The notes under the pieces were generated by a model. It did no database searches, was not told where the DNA came from, and worked only from the letters and a program-made list of their open reading frames with translations. A stretch of 64,000 nucleotides of DNA from contig CAVULE010000003.1 of assembly GCA_963742315.1 (NCBI GenBank), forward strand, positions 972,009-1,036,008. Reading direction: 5' to 3'. This document shows positions 42,132 to 51,359 of the stretch, piece by piece. This DNA is from AV69 sp963742315 (GTDB lineage: Bacteria; Verrucomicrobiota; Verrucomicrobiia; Chthoniobacterales; UBA10450). How positions within the stretch are numbered: the first letter of the stretch is position 1; every line of letters begins with the position of its first letter. The position numbers and the translations under genes are program-made.

Positions 42132-43484
42132 ATGAGCGAAGAGAACGAAAGCCGGCCGATTGAGGCACGCACCGAAACCGAGCCTCGGCCGCAGACTGAA
42201 CCGCGCCCGGATCGACACCGGCGTCCGCGCCGGCGTTATCCACGACGCCGGAACTACAACTCCGATTACACGAATTCCGATCGGGAAAGTGGGTTCAACA
42301 ACGACGCACCGGTGGAGTCGTCCTCCGATGTCCAAACCGACGTGGTCAGCGCCGGTGAAGGTGAAACCGGCGAACCGCGCGAGCCGGAGTTTGGGGAAGG
42401 CATCATCGAAATTTCCGGGAAAGGATTTGGATTTCTCCGTGATCCCAAGCGCAATTTCATCCAGGCGCCACAGGATATTTTTGTGACGCCGGAAATCGTG
42501 CGCCGTTTCGGGTTACGCGATGGAATGTGGATTTACGGCGAGACCCGGCGGGGAAATCGTGGACCACAATTGATCAAGCTCCTCAAGATCAATGAGGACG
42601 AGCCGACGAAATACCAGGGGCTCCGTCCGTTCGAAGAATTAACGACGATTAATCCGAACAAAAAGATCAAACTCGAAACGGTCCCCGACCGTTACACCAC
42701 GCGGATCATGGATTTGATGACGCCGCTGGGAATGGGACAGCGCGGGCTCATCGTCGCTCCACCACGAACCGGGAAAACGACACTGTTGCATCATATCGCA
42801 GATGCGGTCGTCAAAAATCACCCGGAAATGAAGTTGATCATTTTGCTGGTGGACGAACGGCCGGAAGAAGTCACCGATTTCAAGCGCTCGCATCCGAAAT
42901 CCGAAATTATCGCCAGCTCAAACGACAGTGATATCAAGAGTCATACTCGCATCGCGCAGTTGGCGATCGAGCGGGCCAAACGTTTGGTGGAAGCAGGCAA
43001 ACATGTTTTCATTCTGCTCGACTCAATCACCCGTACCGCCCGCGCCTTTAACAATGCGATGGGCGGCGGTGGACGGACCATGAGTGGCGGCGTCGATGCC
43101 CGCGCCATGGAAATACCGCGCAAAATTTTCGCGGCCGCACGCAACACCGAAGAAGCTGGTTCGCTTACCATCGTCGCGACCGCCCTTATTGAAACCGGCA
43201 GCCGCATGGACGAACTGATTTTCCAGGAATTTAAAGGCACTGGAAACATGGAAATGGTGCTGGATCGCAAGATTAGCGACCAACGCATTTATCCGGCGAT
43301 CGATATTTTCCTTTCCGGCACCCGGCGCGAAGAATTGCTTTTGCAGCCGTGGGAGCTGGAAAAGGTCAATTTGATTCGGCGCGGTCTCGCCGGTCACAAA
43401 CCAGGTGAAGCAATTGAGCGTCTGTTGATGTTCGTGAAAAAATTCCCGACCAACACCGAAATGCTCAAAGGCATTCCGGGGTAG
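42132..43484 (+). CDS. rho: Transcription termination factor Rho
   Basis: 450 aa. A short Arg/Glu-rich N-terminal extension (about 1-85, low complexity) precedes the RNA-binding cold-shock domain ('GFGFLRDPKRNFIQAPQDIF', 'LRDGMWIYGETRRG') and the RecA-type ATPase with Walker A 'VAPPRTGKTTLLHHIADAV', Walker B 'IILLVDERPEEVTD', the Q-loop/R-loop region 'GGGRTMSGGVDARAMEIPRK' and 'FKGTGNMEMVLDRKISD'. Hexameric RNA helicase ending transcription. The disordered extension is typical of several phyla. Confidence 0.97.
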   Translation: MSEENESRPIEARTETEPRPQTEPRPDRHRRPRRRYPRRRNYNSDYTNSDRESGFNNDAPVESSSDVQTDVVSAGEGETGEPREPEFGEGIIEISGKGFGFLRDPKRNFIQAPQDIFVTPEIVRRFGLRDGMWIYGETRRGNRGPQLIKLLKINEDEPTKYQGLRPFEELTTINPNKKIKLETVPDRYTTRIMDLMTPLGMGQRGLIVAPPRTGKTTLLHHIADAVVKNHPEMKLIILLVDERPEEVTDFKRSHPKSEIIASSNDSDIKSHTRIAQLAIERAKRLVEAGKHVFILLDSITRTARAFNNAMGGGGRTMSGGVDARAMEIPRKIFAAARNTEEAGSLTIVATALIETGSRMDELIFQEFKGTGNMEMVLDRKISDQRIYPAIDIFLSGTRREELLLQPWELEKVNLIRRGLAGHKPGEAIERLLMFVKKFPTNTEMLKGIPG

Positions 43485-43511
43485 TGCGCCGAGCATTCTA
43501 ACTAACTTCCG

Positions 43512-44324
43512 TTGCGCATTCGCAAGGTCATACGGCGGGTGCGACGGACAAAAAAAGGGAAGTCTGCGCCGACTTCTAAATTAAGCACTCCGCGAATCCA
43601 GGAAGCGGTGATGGCCGCAATCGCGGCAGCGAATATTCAGTCGCCCCTGCCCGGCGAAGCGCTCGACATTGGTAGCGGCAAAGGCGAACTCATTGGTGCT
43701 ATTCGCACCCGTTTCGGGCTGCGCACCACTGCCTGTGATTATACCGATACGCTGATGAACGATTCCACTCAGCGAGTGGACATCGTTGATCTCAACGCCG
43801 GCAAATTGCCATATTCCGATGGTCGCTTTTGTCTGGTCACCTGCGTCGAAACCATCGAACACCTCGAACAAACGCGTTCTCTATTGCGCGAAATCTATCG
43901 CGTGCTCGAGTCCGGCGGGCTCGCGGTTATTACCACGCCCAATATCCTGAATTTGCGTTCGCGCCTGCGCTACCTCATGACCGGCTTTTTCAATCTCTTC
44001 GGCCCACTTCCGATTGGCGATCGACGTGTTTACAATCCGGGCGGACACATCAATCCGATCAACTATTTTTATCTCGGCCATGCTTTGCGCGAAACGGGCT
44101 TCGTCGATCTCCAGCCGAGTGTCGACCATTACCAGCGCCGCTCCTGGCTGCCGTTCGTGATCCTTTTTCTGCCAATGAAAGTCGCAGTCCTCTTTTTTTG
44201 GGAACGCGAGAAGAATAAATTCCGCACCATCACTCCGGAAAATCGCGACCTGGTCGCCGCTATAAATTCACGCGATCTTCTGCTCGGTCGTACATTAATC
44301 GCATGCGCACGCAAACCGATGTGA
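43512..44324 (+). CDS. SAM-dependent methyltransferase (class I)
   Basis: 270 aa from a TTG start. The SAM fold is shown by 'GEALDIGSGKGELIGAI' (motif I), 'TACDYTDTLM', 'LPYSDGRFCLVTCVETIEHL' (motif IV region) and 'IYRVLESGGLAVITTPN'. A hydrophobic C-terminal stretch ('WLPFVILFLPMKVAVLFFW') suggests membrane association, as in methyltransferases of lipid or polysaccharide modification. Its 3' end overlaps the DUF4112 gene by 22 bp. Substrate unknown. Confidence 0.8.
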   Translation: MRIRKVIRRVRRTKKGKSAPTSKLSTPRIQEAVMAAIAAANIQSPLPGEALDIGSGKGELIGAIRTRFGLRTTACDYTDTLMNDSTQRVDIVDLNAGKLPYSDGRFCLVTCVETIEHLEQTRSLLREIYRVLESGGLAVITTPNILNLRSRLRYLMTGFFNLFGPLPIGDRRVYNPGGHINPINYFYLGHALRETGFVDLQPSVDHYQRRSWLPFVILFLPMKVAVLFFWEREKNKFRTITPENRDLVAAINSRDLLLGRTLIACARKPM

Positions 44325-44830
44325 TCGAGCCGGAATGGGAAGTCCTTCCGCCCGAAGAAAAGGAGAAACGCGCGCGCCTGGAGCCGCTTTTCCGCTGGGT
44401 CGCTATCGTGATGGACGAGCTGATCACATTTCCAAACACGAAGTTTAAGTTTGGACTCGATCCAGTCATCGGTCTGGTTCCGGGTATTGGCGATACTGCG
44501 TCGGCCATCGTTTCTGCGCTGGTCTTGATTCAAGCCGCCCGTCGTGGTGTGCCGAAAATTCTATTGGCGCGGATGTCGCTCAATATTTTGATCAACGAGA
44601 TCGTTGGGATCATTCCGGGTTTGGGCGACGCGTTTTCCTTTTGGTTCAAATCGAATAAGCGCAATTATCAGCTACTTCTCGCCCACACCGCCGCGCCACA
44701 ACGCGCCCGTGCATCAGATTGGCTCTTCGTCATTGTCGTGCTCGCAGCGCTTTTTATCGTCGTGGCAACAGGAATTTTCGTTAGCTTCCTCGTCTTGCGC
44801 GGCATTGCGCAATTGCTGGGGCTGCATTGA
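44303..44830 (+). CDS. DUF4112 membrane protein
   Basis: 175 aa. 'RLEPLFRWVAIVMDELITFP', 'FKFGLDPVIGLVPGIGDTAS', 'RRGVPKILLARMSLNILINE' and 'VGIIPGLGDAFSFWFKSNKRN' are the DUF4112 blocks, followed by one C-terminal transmembrane helix. The paired 'PGIGD/PGLGD' motifs are characteristic. Function unknown. It starts inside the methyltransferase gene (22-bp overlap), suggesting coupling. Confidence 0.88.
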   Translation: MRTQTDVIEPEWEVLPPEEKEKRARLEPLFRWVAIVMDELITFPNTKFKFGLDPVIGLVPGIGDTASAIVSALVLIQAARRGVPKILLARMSLNILINEIVGIIPGLGDAFSFWFKSNKRNYQLLLAHTAAPQRARASDWLFVIVVLAALFIVVATGIFVSFLVLRGIAQLLGLH

Positions 44831-44833
44831 CCG

Positions 44834-47515
44834 TCAGCCGACGAAATGCTTGCCGCAGATCGCGTGAATATCTGCGCGAGCGCTTTCGTAGGCCTGTTGC
44901 CAATCTTCGCGACCTTTGAATCCCATACGAATAGCGAGCTTGCGCTGCTCGATTTGATCGGGTGGCAAAGATGATGCGCTCGTGTTGCGCCAGCGCCGCA
45001 GGACAGTTTCAAGGTGCCGCAAAAATTCATAACTGCAGCCGAGCAAGGCGGAATCCTCGGACGAAATAATGTTGGCAAGTTTGGAGATCGCCAGCCGCAC
45101 CGAAGTTTCGCGCACGTCGTGTCGCATCTGCAGCGCCTGAACGAGAAACTCGGCCTCGACGATTCCTCCAATGCCGGTCTTGAAATCGAGCATGTCGTTG
45201 CCACTTCCCCGTTCCGCGCGGACGCGGCGTAACATAGCGTCGATCTTGTCGAACAGATCCGGATCGCGGCCTGCGATGGACCAAGCCGCATGCGCGATTG
45301 CGCGAAAAGTTTCCTGGTTCGGACCGGTTACCGGCCGGGCGCGAGTGAGCGCCTGAATCTCCCAAAACTGTGCGCGATCGCGATAGTAGGCCTCGAAGGC
45401 CTCGAGCGAGCCGACGAGCGGCCCTTTTTCCCCTTCGGGACGCAAGCGCGCATCAACTGATGCGATGACACCTTCGGCACTTGGGATTGAAAGAACAGTG
45501 ATGAGATTTTGTGCCGCGCGAAAATCATCGCCGACAAACATGAGATCGAGATCAGAGGCATAGGTCAGCTCGCGGCCCCCGAATTTTCCCATCGCGATGA
45601 TCGTCAGATTGTTCGCGCCCACAATTGCAGCAGCGGCGAGAAGACAAGCTTCAGCGAGGTCTGTAATTTCCTGCCACAGATCTGGCAGAGGGCAGAGTCC
45701 TAACACATCGCGCATAATCGTGCGCAGCAACTGAGTTTGCCGATAAACCCGAATGGAATCGAGATCGCCGCGTTCGACCAACGGATGAAGCGAGGCAGTA
45801 TGTTCTGACAGCGACAAGGAATGGTTGAGCGTGGCGCTGCGGGTGATTTCCTCGAGCAGATGAGGATGACGAATCAGAACATTGGTCGCAAAAAAACTGG
45901 CATCAAATGTTCGCACCAGCAGCTCGAGAAGTTTGGGATTGGTCGCGAGCAATTCGAAAAGCAGGCTGCGCAAACCGAAGGCTTCAACGAAACGGACAAT
46001 GGCAACGAGAGTAGCATCGGGATCGGCGCACTGCGCCAGTTGCTCAAGCAAAAGCGGGCGAAGTCTGCGAAAAATCTGCCGGGTGCGTGGAGCAACGTGA
46101 AAGGAAACGGAACCCTGCGCTAATTCGCTGAGCGCCCGCGTGGCGCGTGGCGGATCGGCAAAAATATCGAGATTGACCACTGGCGCGGCGGTGCCGGAAG
46201 CGATGAGATGATGAAAAATTTCGCGGACGCGTTCATTGCTCGTCTGCAACTCGGCCAACAATGCCGCAGCGGAATCAAAGCCCAGGCTGCGGGCGAGGCG
46301 TTCGCGCTTCTCGGGTTCTTCAGGAATGGAATGCGTTTGCCGTTCCGCTTCTATCTGCAAGCGATGTTCAATGCGCCGCAGAAAACGATACGATTCATCG
46401 AGAGCGCGCACTTCTGAGGACGGCAGCAATTCAAGCTGGGCGATAGCGCGCAATGCCTTCAGTGTCCCCTGCTCCTGCAAAAAAGCGTGTTTCGCACCGT
46501 GAATGAATTGGAGAGTTTGGACAACAAACTCGATTTCACGAATTCCGCCGGCGCCGAGTTTGACGTCCAATTCATCCGCCGGCACTTCGCGTTCAATCCG
46601 ACGTTTGATGGCGGCAATTTCGTCGAGTAGCTCCGGGGTGGGGTTTTTCGGAAAAATGAAAGGCTGATGTTGCCGCGAGAATTCGTAGGCCAGCTCTTTG
46701 CTTCCGCAAACGTGGCGCGCTTTGATCAAGGCGAGCCGCTCCCACGTTTCGCCGAAGCCGGCATAGTAATTTTCCATGCTTTCAAGCGAACGGGCGAGTG
46801 GACCGGCTGAGCCCTCCGGCCGCAATCGCAGATCGATTCGGAACAGATTCGGTTCGCCGCCGGAGAACGATTTTACGATCTGTTCCGCCAGCCGGTTGTG
46901 CCATTCGTGATTCGTGAATCGCCCCTGGCCCTCTTCGCCATAGAGGAAAATGAGGTCGATGTCGGAGCTGTGATTCAATTCCCGGCCGCCAAGCTTGCCC
47001 ATGCCCAAAATGGTGAATTCAGTGCCGGGCGCGCCTGCGCGCGCGCGCAAGCGTGTGTCGCATTCTTCGTAAACGGTGGCGAGGCAAACTCCAGCCAAGC
47101 ATGATAGTTCGGCCGTCGTGTCCTCCAGTGCCGACGCCTCGGCCACTTCGCGCAAAGCGATGCGCGTCATTTCGCGCGCTTTCCACAAGCGTAAAGGGCG
47201 AAAATTCTCAGCTGCAATTGATTCCGAGCTGCCGTGCAATTCGGCCAGCATTCGCCGAGGCCCGCGGTCAGACATTGAAATTTCGGGGCGCGCCAGCCAG
47301 CGAAGCAGCCCCGGATCGCGCTGCAATCGTTCCGCGCAAATCTGCGAAACCGCCAGAAGATGAATGAGCGCCTTTTCGCCGAGAGGGAACTCGTGCAAGA
47401 AATCTGGAAGCGAACCGTCCCAACCAGACGTAATTTCGCTCAGCGCCGTTTCAACCTGGACCGGATTGAGCGATCCCTCGGCCTTCGATTTTATCCAGCG
47501 CGCTTGCGAGCTCAT
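44834..47515 (-). CDS. glnE: Bifunctional glutamine synthetase adenylyltransferase/deadenylase
   Basis: Adenylylates and deadenylylates glutamine synthetase according to nitrogen status. 893 aa with two nucleotidyltransferase modules: 'GGRELNHSSDIDLIFLY' (about 170-195) and 'GGRELTYASDLDLMFVG' (about 625-645). Each is followed by a helical PII-uridylyl-transferase-like region ('KLGAGGIREIEFVVQ' and 'FKTGIGGIVEAEFLVQ'). Close to the usual length (about 945 in E. coli). No glnA or glnB is nearby. It converges on the DUF4112 gene with a 3-bp gap. Confidence 0.95.
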   Translation of the reverse strand: MSSQARWIKSKAEGSLNPVQVETALSEITSGWDGSLPDFLHEFPLGEKALIHLLAVSQICAERLQRDPGLLRWLARPEISMSDRGPRRMLAELHGSSESIAAENFRPLRLWKAREMTRIALREVAEASALEDTTAELSCLAGVCLATVYEECDTRLRARAGAPGTEFTILGMGKLGGRELNHSSDIDLIFLYGEEGQGRFTNHEWHNRLAEQIVKSFSGGEPNLFRIDLRLRPEGSAGPLARSLESMENYYAGFGETWERLALIKARHVCGSKELAYEFSRQHQPFIFPKNPTPELLDEIAAIKRRIEREVPADELDVKLGAGGIREIEFVVQTLQFIHGAKHAFLQEQGTLKALRAIAQLELLPSSEVRALDESYRFLRRIEHRLQIEAERQTHSIPEEPEKRERLARSLGFDSAAALLAELQTSNERVREIFHHLIASGTAAPVVNLDIFADPPRATRALSELAQGSVSFHVAPRTRQIFRRLRPLLLEQLAQCADPDATLVAIVRFVEAFGLRSLLFELLATNPKLLELLVRTFDASFFATNVLIRHPHLLEEITRSATLNHSLSLSEHTASLHPLVERGDLDSIRVYRQTQLLRTIMRDVLGLCPLPDLWQEITDLAEACLLAAAAIVGANNLTIIAMGKFGGRELTYASDLDLMFVGDDFRAAQNLITVLSIPSAEGVIASVDARLRPEGEKGPLVGSLEAFEAYYRDRAQFWEIQALTRARPVTGPNQETFRAIAHAAWSIAGRDPDLFDKIDAMLRRVRAERGSGNDMLDFKTGIGGIVEAEFLVQALQMRHDVRETSVRLAISKLANIISSEDSALLGCSYEFLRHLETVLRRWRNTSASSLPPDQIEQRKLAIRMGFKGREDWQQAYESARADIHAICGKHFVG

Positions 47516-47544
47516 CGCGCCTTTGAATTAACACGAAAGCGAGA

Positions 47545-48381
47545 TCAGGGCTCGGTTTGCGAGAGCATTTTTTCCCGCGCCTGTTCGAGCAGTCGGCGCT
47601 CGCGCCGGCTCAAGCTTGCCAGACCGCGGCGAGAAATCTTCTCGAGCAAGGGATCTACTTCCTCAGCAACAAATTGATCGGCACTCAGGGAGCGGAGCCG
47701 GGCCGCTTGGACCCGGCGTGTACGCAGCAGTCGTTGAAGAAGTGAAGTGCGTCCAAATCCGAGAAGATGGGCATAAAACCAACCCGCAACGGCACCACCG
47801 AGAAAAGCACTGTGACCAACACTGCCGGTGCGATCGAAAAGCAAGAGGGCAACGGCAGCGAACAGTGCAATCTGGCCGACCCGACGCATCTTTAACCGAA
47901 CCGGCACCATGAACAGAAGCAGGGCGGTCATCTCCAATTCGGGCAAGATGGTGGCGTAAGCTGCGAAGACGGCGGCGATGCCTCCCCCGGCCGCGAACAA
48001 CACACAATCACTCGGCATAAGAAAGAGATGACCGAGTTCGCCACTAAACGCGCCAAAGAGATAGAGGAAAAGAAATTGCCGCTGGCCGATGATCGCCTCC
48101 ACATCGCGCCCGATAAAATAAAGGACCAGCATGCCGGCAATAAAATGCCAGACGTTGTTATAGAGCAGCGGGGCGGTAAAAAATTGCCAGGCATAGGCGT
48201 CCGAAATACCGCGGTCGCTAAGCCCGAGATATTCGAGAACGAATCCGCGATTCCAGGAGGTGAGGACAACCTGAACGATGAAGGCCGCGGCGTTCAGGCC
48301 GAGCAAGCAAAAGAGAACTATGCGCTGCGGGGGCGCCCATGAGCGCGTGAAACGCGACGCCTTTCGCCCTGATAGCCGCAT
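47545..48381 (-). CDS. Rhomboid-family membrane protein, catalytic residues altered
   Basis: 278 aa. The rhomboid fold is visible: 'FFTAPLLYNNVWHFIAGMLV', 'LYFIGRDVEAIIGQRQFLFLY', 'GGAVAGWFYAHLLG'. At the active site the usual GxSG reads 'FAAGGGIAAV' (Gly instead of Ser), and the usual AH-L-GG reads 'SAFLGG' (Phe instead of His), so it is probably not a protease. A charged soluble tail (about 210-278) follows. It ends 29 bp from the glnE start on the same strand. Confidence 0.75.
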   Translation of the reverse strand: MRLSGRKASRFTRSWAPPQRIVLFCLLGLNAAAFIVQVVLTSWNRGFVLEYLGLSDRGISDAYAWQFFTAPLLYNNVWHFIAGMLVLYFIGRDVEAIIGQRQFLFLYLFGAFSGELGHLFLMPSDCVLFAAGGGIAAVFAAYATILPELEMTALLLFMVPVRLKMRRVGQIALFAAVALLLFDRTGSVGHSAFLGGAVAGWFYAHLLGFGRTSLLQRLLRTRRVQAARLRSLSADQFVAEEVDPLLEKISRRGLASLSRRERRLLEQAREKMLSQTEP

Positions 48382-48439
48382 ACATTAAGTTTATCGCACT
48401 CGTCGAACGCTGTCGACGGAGATTCCCCGCGAAGCGAAA

Positions 48440-49303
48440 TTAGCCGGGCGCAAGCACCCGGAGACCCCGTTCCCGCACCCGAAACTCTACCGGGCAGGTC
48501 CCGAGCACCTCGCCGTCGACCTCGACTGGCACGTCTTCCTCGGAGGAAACCCGCAAGCGTTTGGTCTGAAAATACTCCAGCTCCGGCATGCTGATGGAGG
48601 AGCTGAAGATCACCTCTTGCAGGTAACGAATAATGTCGAGATAACCGATTCGCTTAAATACGACGACATCGAGCAAACCGTCGTCGATGAGGGCCCGTTT
48701 GAAGAACGGGAATGGTCCACCGTAAAGTCGACCATTTCCGATGAGGACGAAGGAGCCTTCCATGGTCTTCGCCCCTTTCGACTCAATTACGAGGTGCGGG
48801 GGCGGTCGGGAGGCGATCTGCGCCGCCGAAATAAGATAGCTGAGCGGGCCGAAGCTGCGTTTAAAGGCGACGCTGGTTTCCTTCACCGCCTGGGCGTCGA
48901 GCCCGATGCCGGCGAGTTGTACGAAATGTTTTCCATTCGCACTGGGCAAATCAATCGTGCGGGTGTGTCCATCGCAAATAATCTGCCAGCATTGATTCAG
49001 GTCACCGGAAGGCAAACCAAGTTCGGTGGCAAAGACATTAACCGTGCCGATCGGTAATAAACCAAGTGCGGCCGATGTTCCAGCGAGACCATTTACGACT
49101 TCGTTGATCGTTCCGTCCCCGCCGGCCGCCACAATTCTCTGGTACCCTTCCCGCGCCGCTTTGCGGGCGAGCGATTCCGCTTCGCCAATGCGTGAGGTCG
49201 AACGCAAGGCCGCTCCCCGCGCTACCTTTTCCACGCGCGAGCGCCAATGACCGGCACGCTCGCTACGCGCTGCTGGATTTAGAATAACAAGAGTATCCTG
49301 CAC
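48440..49303 (-). CDS. Diacylglycerol/lipid kinase family protein (DagK/YegS-like)
   Basis: 287 aa from a GTG start. 'VILNPAARSERAGHW' is the nucleotide-binding start, 'IVAAGGDGTINEVVNGLAG' the kinase GGDGT motif, 'LGLLPIGTVNVFATELGLP' and 'AGIGLDAQAVKE' the catalytic core, and 'FFKRALIDDGLLDVVVFKR' the C-terminal beta domain. Phosphorylates a diacylglycerol-like or sphingoid lipid; substrate not determined. Confidence 0.9.
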   Translation of the reverse strand: MQDTLVILNPAARSERAGHWRSRVEKVARGAALRSTSRIGEAESLARKAAREGYQRIVAAGGDGTINEVVNGLAGTSAALGLLPIGTVNVFATELGLPSGDLNQCWQIICDGHTRTIDLPSANGKHFVQLAGIGLDAQAVKETSVAFKRSFGPLSYLISAAQIASRPPPHLVIESKGAKTMEGSFVLIGNGRLYGGPFPFFKRALIDDGLLDVVVFKRIGYLDIIRYLQEVIFSSSISMPELEYFQTKRLRVSSEEDVPVEVDGEVLGTCPVEFRVRERGLRVLAPG

Positions 49304-49344
49304 GAATGATTTACTGCGATGGCGCGCTGGGTAATGTTTTTTGA

Positions 49345-50814
49345 ATGTTCCGCCTCAGGCGAACCATCGGATGGCTGTTCTTGGTCGTGGTTGCGATTTT
49401 CCTGGTATCGCTGCTGGGGGCAAACCTCTATGTGCAATCTCAGGCAACACAAGAGCGGATTCAGCAGGAACTCAGCCAACGTCTTAAGATGCCGCTGCAA
49501 ATTCAGCGCATCAGCGTCACGCCATGGGGCGGACTAAAACTTAGCGGAATCACCATTCCGCAAAAGAACAATGTCCACGATCCGCCGTTTCTTAAAGCCA
49601 AGGACTTTCAACTTCGCGTCCGTTTGGGTTCGATTTTCTGGCGCCCGCTGGTGATTAAAGAGGTCGCACTGATAGCGCCGAGAGTGATTTGGCCGCAAAA
49701 CGAATCTGGAAAATGGCGAGTGCCGATGGCTGAAAGGCCCTCCGAGCCCCAGACGCAAGCCGAGGAAGAGCCGACGGTTTCAGCCCCGGAAAACTTGCCG
49801 GAAGGCACGCCGCCTCAAAAGGAATCGAAGAAAACCAGACCCGTTGCGGTCGAAAGCACACCAGCCGGGCCGCAAATCAAAAAGATACGGTTGAGCGATG
49901 GCAGTTTCCATTTCCTCGATCACGAGAAGCGAAACATTGCGCTGTTCGACGGCGTCCAATTTTCCTCCTCCATGCGAGATGTTGATTCGATTCGGGGCGA
50001 GGTCCGTATCGACAAAATCGTTCTCCGCGATCGCGTCTTTCTTTCCGCGTTGCGTTCGCCCATTCGGTACGATCCGAGCGAGATCGAGCTCTTCGGGATT
50101 ACCGCGCAAATCGCGAAAGGACAATTGACCGGCGATTTTTCAATGGAACCGCAGGCGGAAGATTCCCCCTTCACTGTGCACGCAAGTTTTCTTCGGGTAC
50201 AGGCGGATGATTTAGTGGCTGAAGCGGGCGGTTCCCGGGACATGATCCGAGGGGTTTTGGAAGGGACGCTCGATGCGACCGGAAAGACAGCCGACCCCGA
50301 TGCTCTGACCGGTTCAGGCACCATCCTCTTGCAAAACGGTCATGTGCAACAGTTCGCCGTGCTCGCTGCGCTCGGACAATTGCTGCAAATCGAGGAACTG
50401 ATGCAGCTCGACCTCGAACAAGCGGAAGCAAAGTATCGTCTCGCTGGCAACACCGTCCTGGTTGATGAGTTGCTCTTGCGTTCGCCTAATTTGCGCCTTA
50501 CCGCCACTGGCTCCGTTTCATTGCAAGGCAAACTCGCACTCGATTCTGTTCTAGCGATCAATGAAAAAATCCGGAGCCAATTATTTCGCGGAATTCGCGA
50601 AAATTTTGTTCCGACATCCGAGCCCGGCGAGTACGCGCTCCAGTTCCATGTCGGCGGCACAGTAGACAAACCGAAAACCGACTTGATGGAGCGCGCCGTC
50701 GGAGCCGATCTCAAAGATCTCGGCGGTGTCATCGACGCACTCCTCGGTCACGGGAAAGGCAAAAAAAAGAAAAATGCGGAGTCACCCACACCGTCGGCCC
50801 CGCCCAAGCCGTGA
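49345..50814 (+). CDS. AsmA-like envelope protein
   Basis: 489 aa with an N-terminal membrane helix (about 8-30, 'WLFLVVVAIFLVSLLGANLY'). It continues 'LSQRLKMPLQIQRISVTPWG', the AsmA/DUF748-type opening, then a Pro/Glu/Lys-rich insert (about 120-170), a long beta-rich region, a C-terminal AsmA-like block ('GSGTILLQNGHVQQFAVLAA', 'LRLTATGSVSLQGKLAL') and a Lys-rich tail. AsmA relatives span the periplasm and help phospholipid transport. The stop overlaps the GTG of rsmD. Confidence 0.75.
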   Translation: MFRLRRTIGWLFLVVVAIFLVSLLGANLYVQSQATQERIQQELSQRLKMPLQIQRISVTPWGGLKLSGITIPQKNNVHDPPFLKAKDFQLRVRLGSIFWRPLVIKEVALIAPRVIWPQNESGKWRVPMAERPSEPQTQAEEEPTVSAPENLPEGTPPQKESKKTRPVAVESTPAGPQIKKIRLSDGSFHFLDHEKRNIALFDGVQFSSSMRDVDSIRGEVRIDKIVLRDRVFLSALRSPIRYDPSEIELFGITAQIAKGQLTGDFSMEPQAEDSPFTVHASFLRVQADDLVAEAGGSRDMIRGVLEGTLDATGKTADPDALTGSGTILLQNGHVQQFAVLAALGQLLQIEELMQLDLEQAEAKYRLAGNTVLVDELLLRSPNLRLTATGSVSLQGKLALDSVLAINEKIRSQLFRGIRENFVPTSEPGEYALQFHVGGTVDKPKTDLMERAVGADLKDLGGVIDALLGHGKGKKKKNAESPTPSAPPKP

Positions 50815-51359
50815 GAGTAATTGCAGGAACGGCTGGCGGCTTGCAATTGAAAGTCCCGCGCACCGGTGTGCGCCCAACGATGGATCGCGTAAAGGCGGCA
50901 ATCTTCTCGAGCCTGGGCGAGAAAGTGATTGGAGCACGCGTGTTGGATCTTTTTGCCGGCGCCGGCGGGCTCGGCATCGAAGCAATGAGTCGCGGCGCGG
51001 CTTCCGCGGTCTTTGTTGAATCAAATCGAAACGCGGCGCAAGTCGTCGAACGCAATCTTGCCATTGCCGGCCTGGATGGTCGCGTGCGGATGCGGGATGC
51101 GTTTGCGTATTTGAAGGACGCGACCGGACCGTTTGATATTATTTTTGCGGATCCACCCTATGAAGCCATGCCCGGAGCAAAAGCCTTCACGGATCTGTTG
51201 CTAAACCATCCAAAAATACGCCTTCTTCTTGCTCCTGACGGTTTGTTCGTGCTGGAGAAACGACCGGGCGAGCGCCTGCCAGAACATCCACACTGGAAAA
51301 TAGTGCGAGCGCGGCGCTATGGCGCCACCGAAGTAATTTTCGCGGAGCATCAGAGATGA
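50811..51359 (+). CDS. rsmD: 16S rRNA (guanine966-N2)-methyltransferase
   Basis: 182 aa from a GTG overlapping the upstream stop (GTGA). 'VRVIAGTAGGLQLKVP', 'VRPTMDRVKAAIFSSL', the SAM motif 'VLDLFAGAGGLGIEAMSRGA' and the catalytic 'FDIIFADPPYE' are the RsmD set. Its TGA overlaps the ATG of waaA, so the AsmA-like gene, rsmD and waaA form a tight operon. Confidence 0.95.
   Translation: MRVIAGTAGGLQLKVPRTGVRPTMDRVKAAIFSSLGEKVIGARVLDLFAGAGGLGIEAMSRGAASAVFVESNRNAAQVVERNLAIAGLDGRVRMRDAFAYLKDATGPFDIIFADPPYEAMPGAKAFTDLLLNHPKIRLLLAPDGLFVLEKRPGERLPEHPHWKIVRARRYGATEVIFAEHQR

Noticed and set aside
41322..43484. yebC and rho as candidates for something unusual
   Set aside because: Both are complete and ordinary members of their families; the Arg-rich Rho extension is common.
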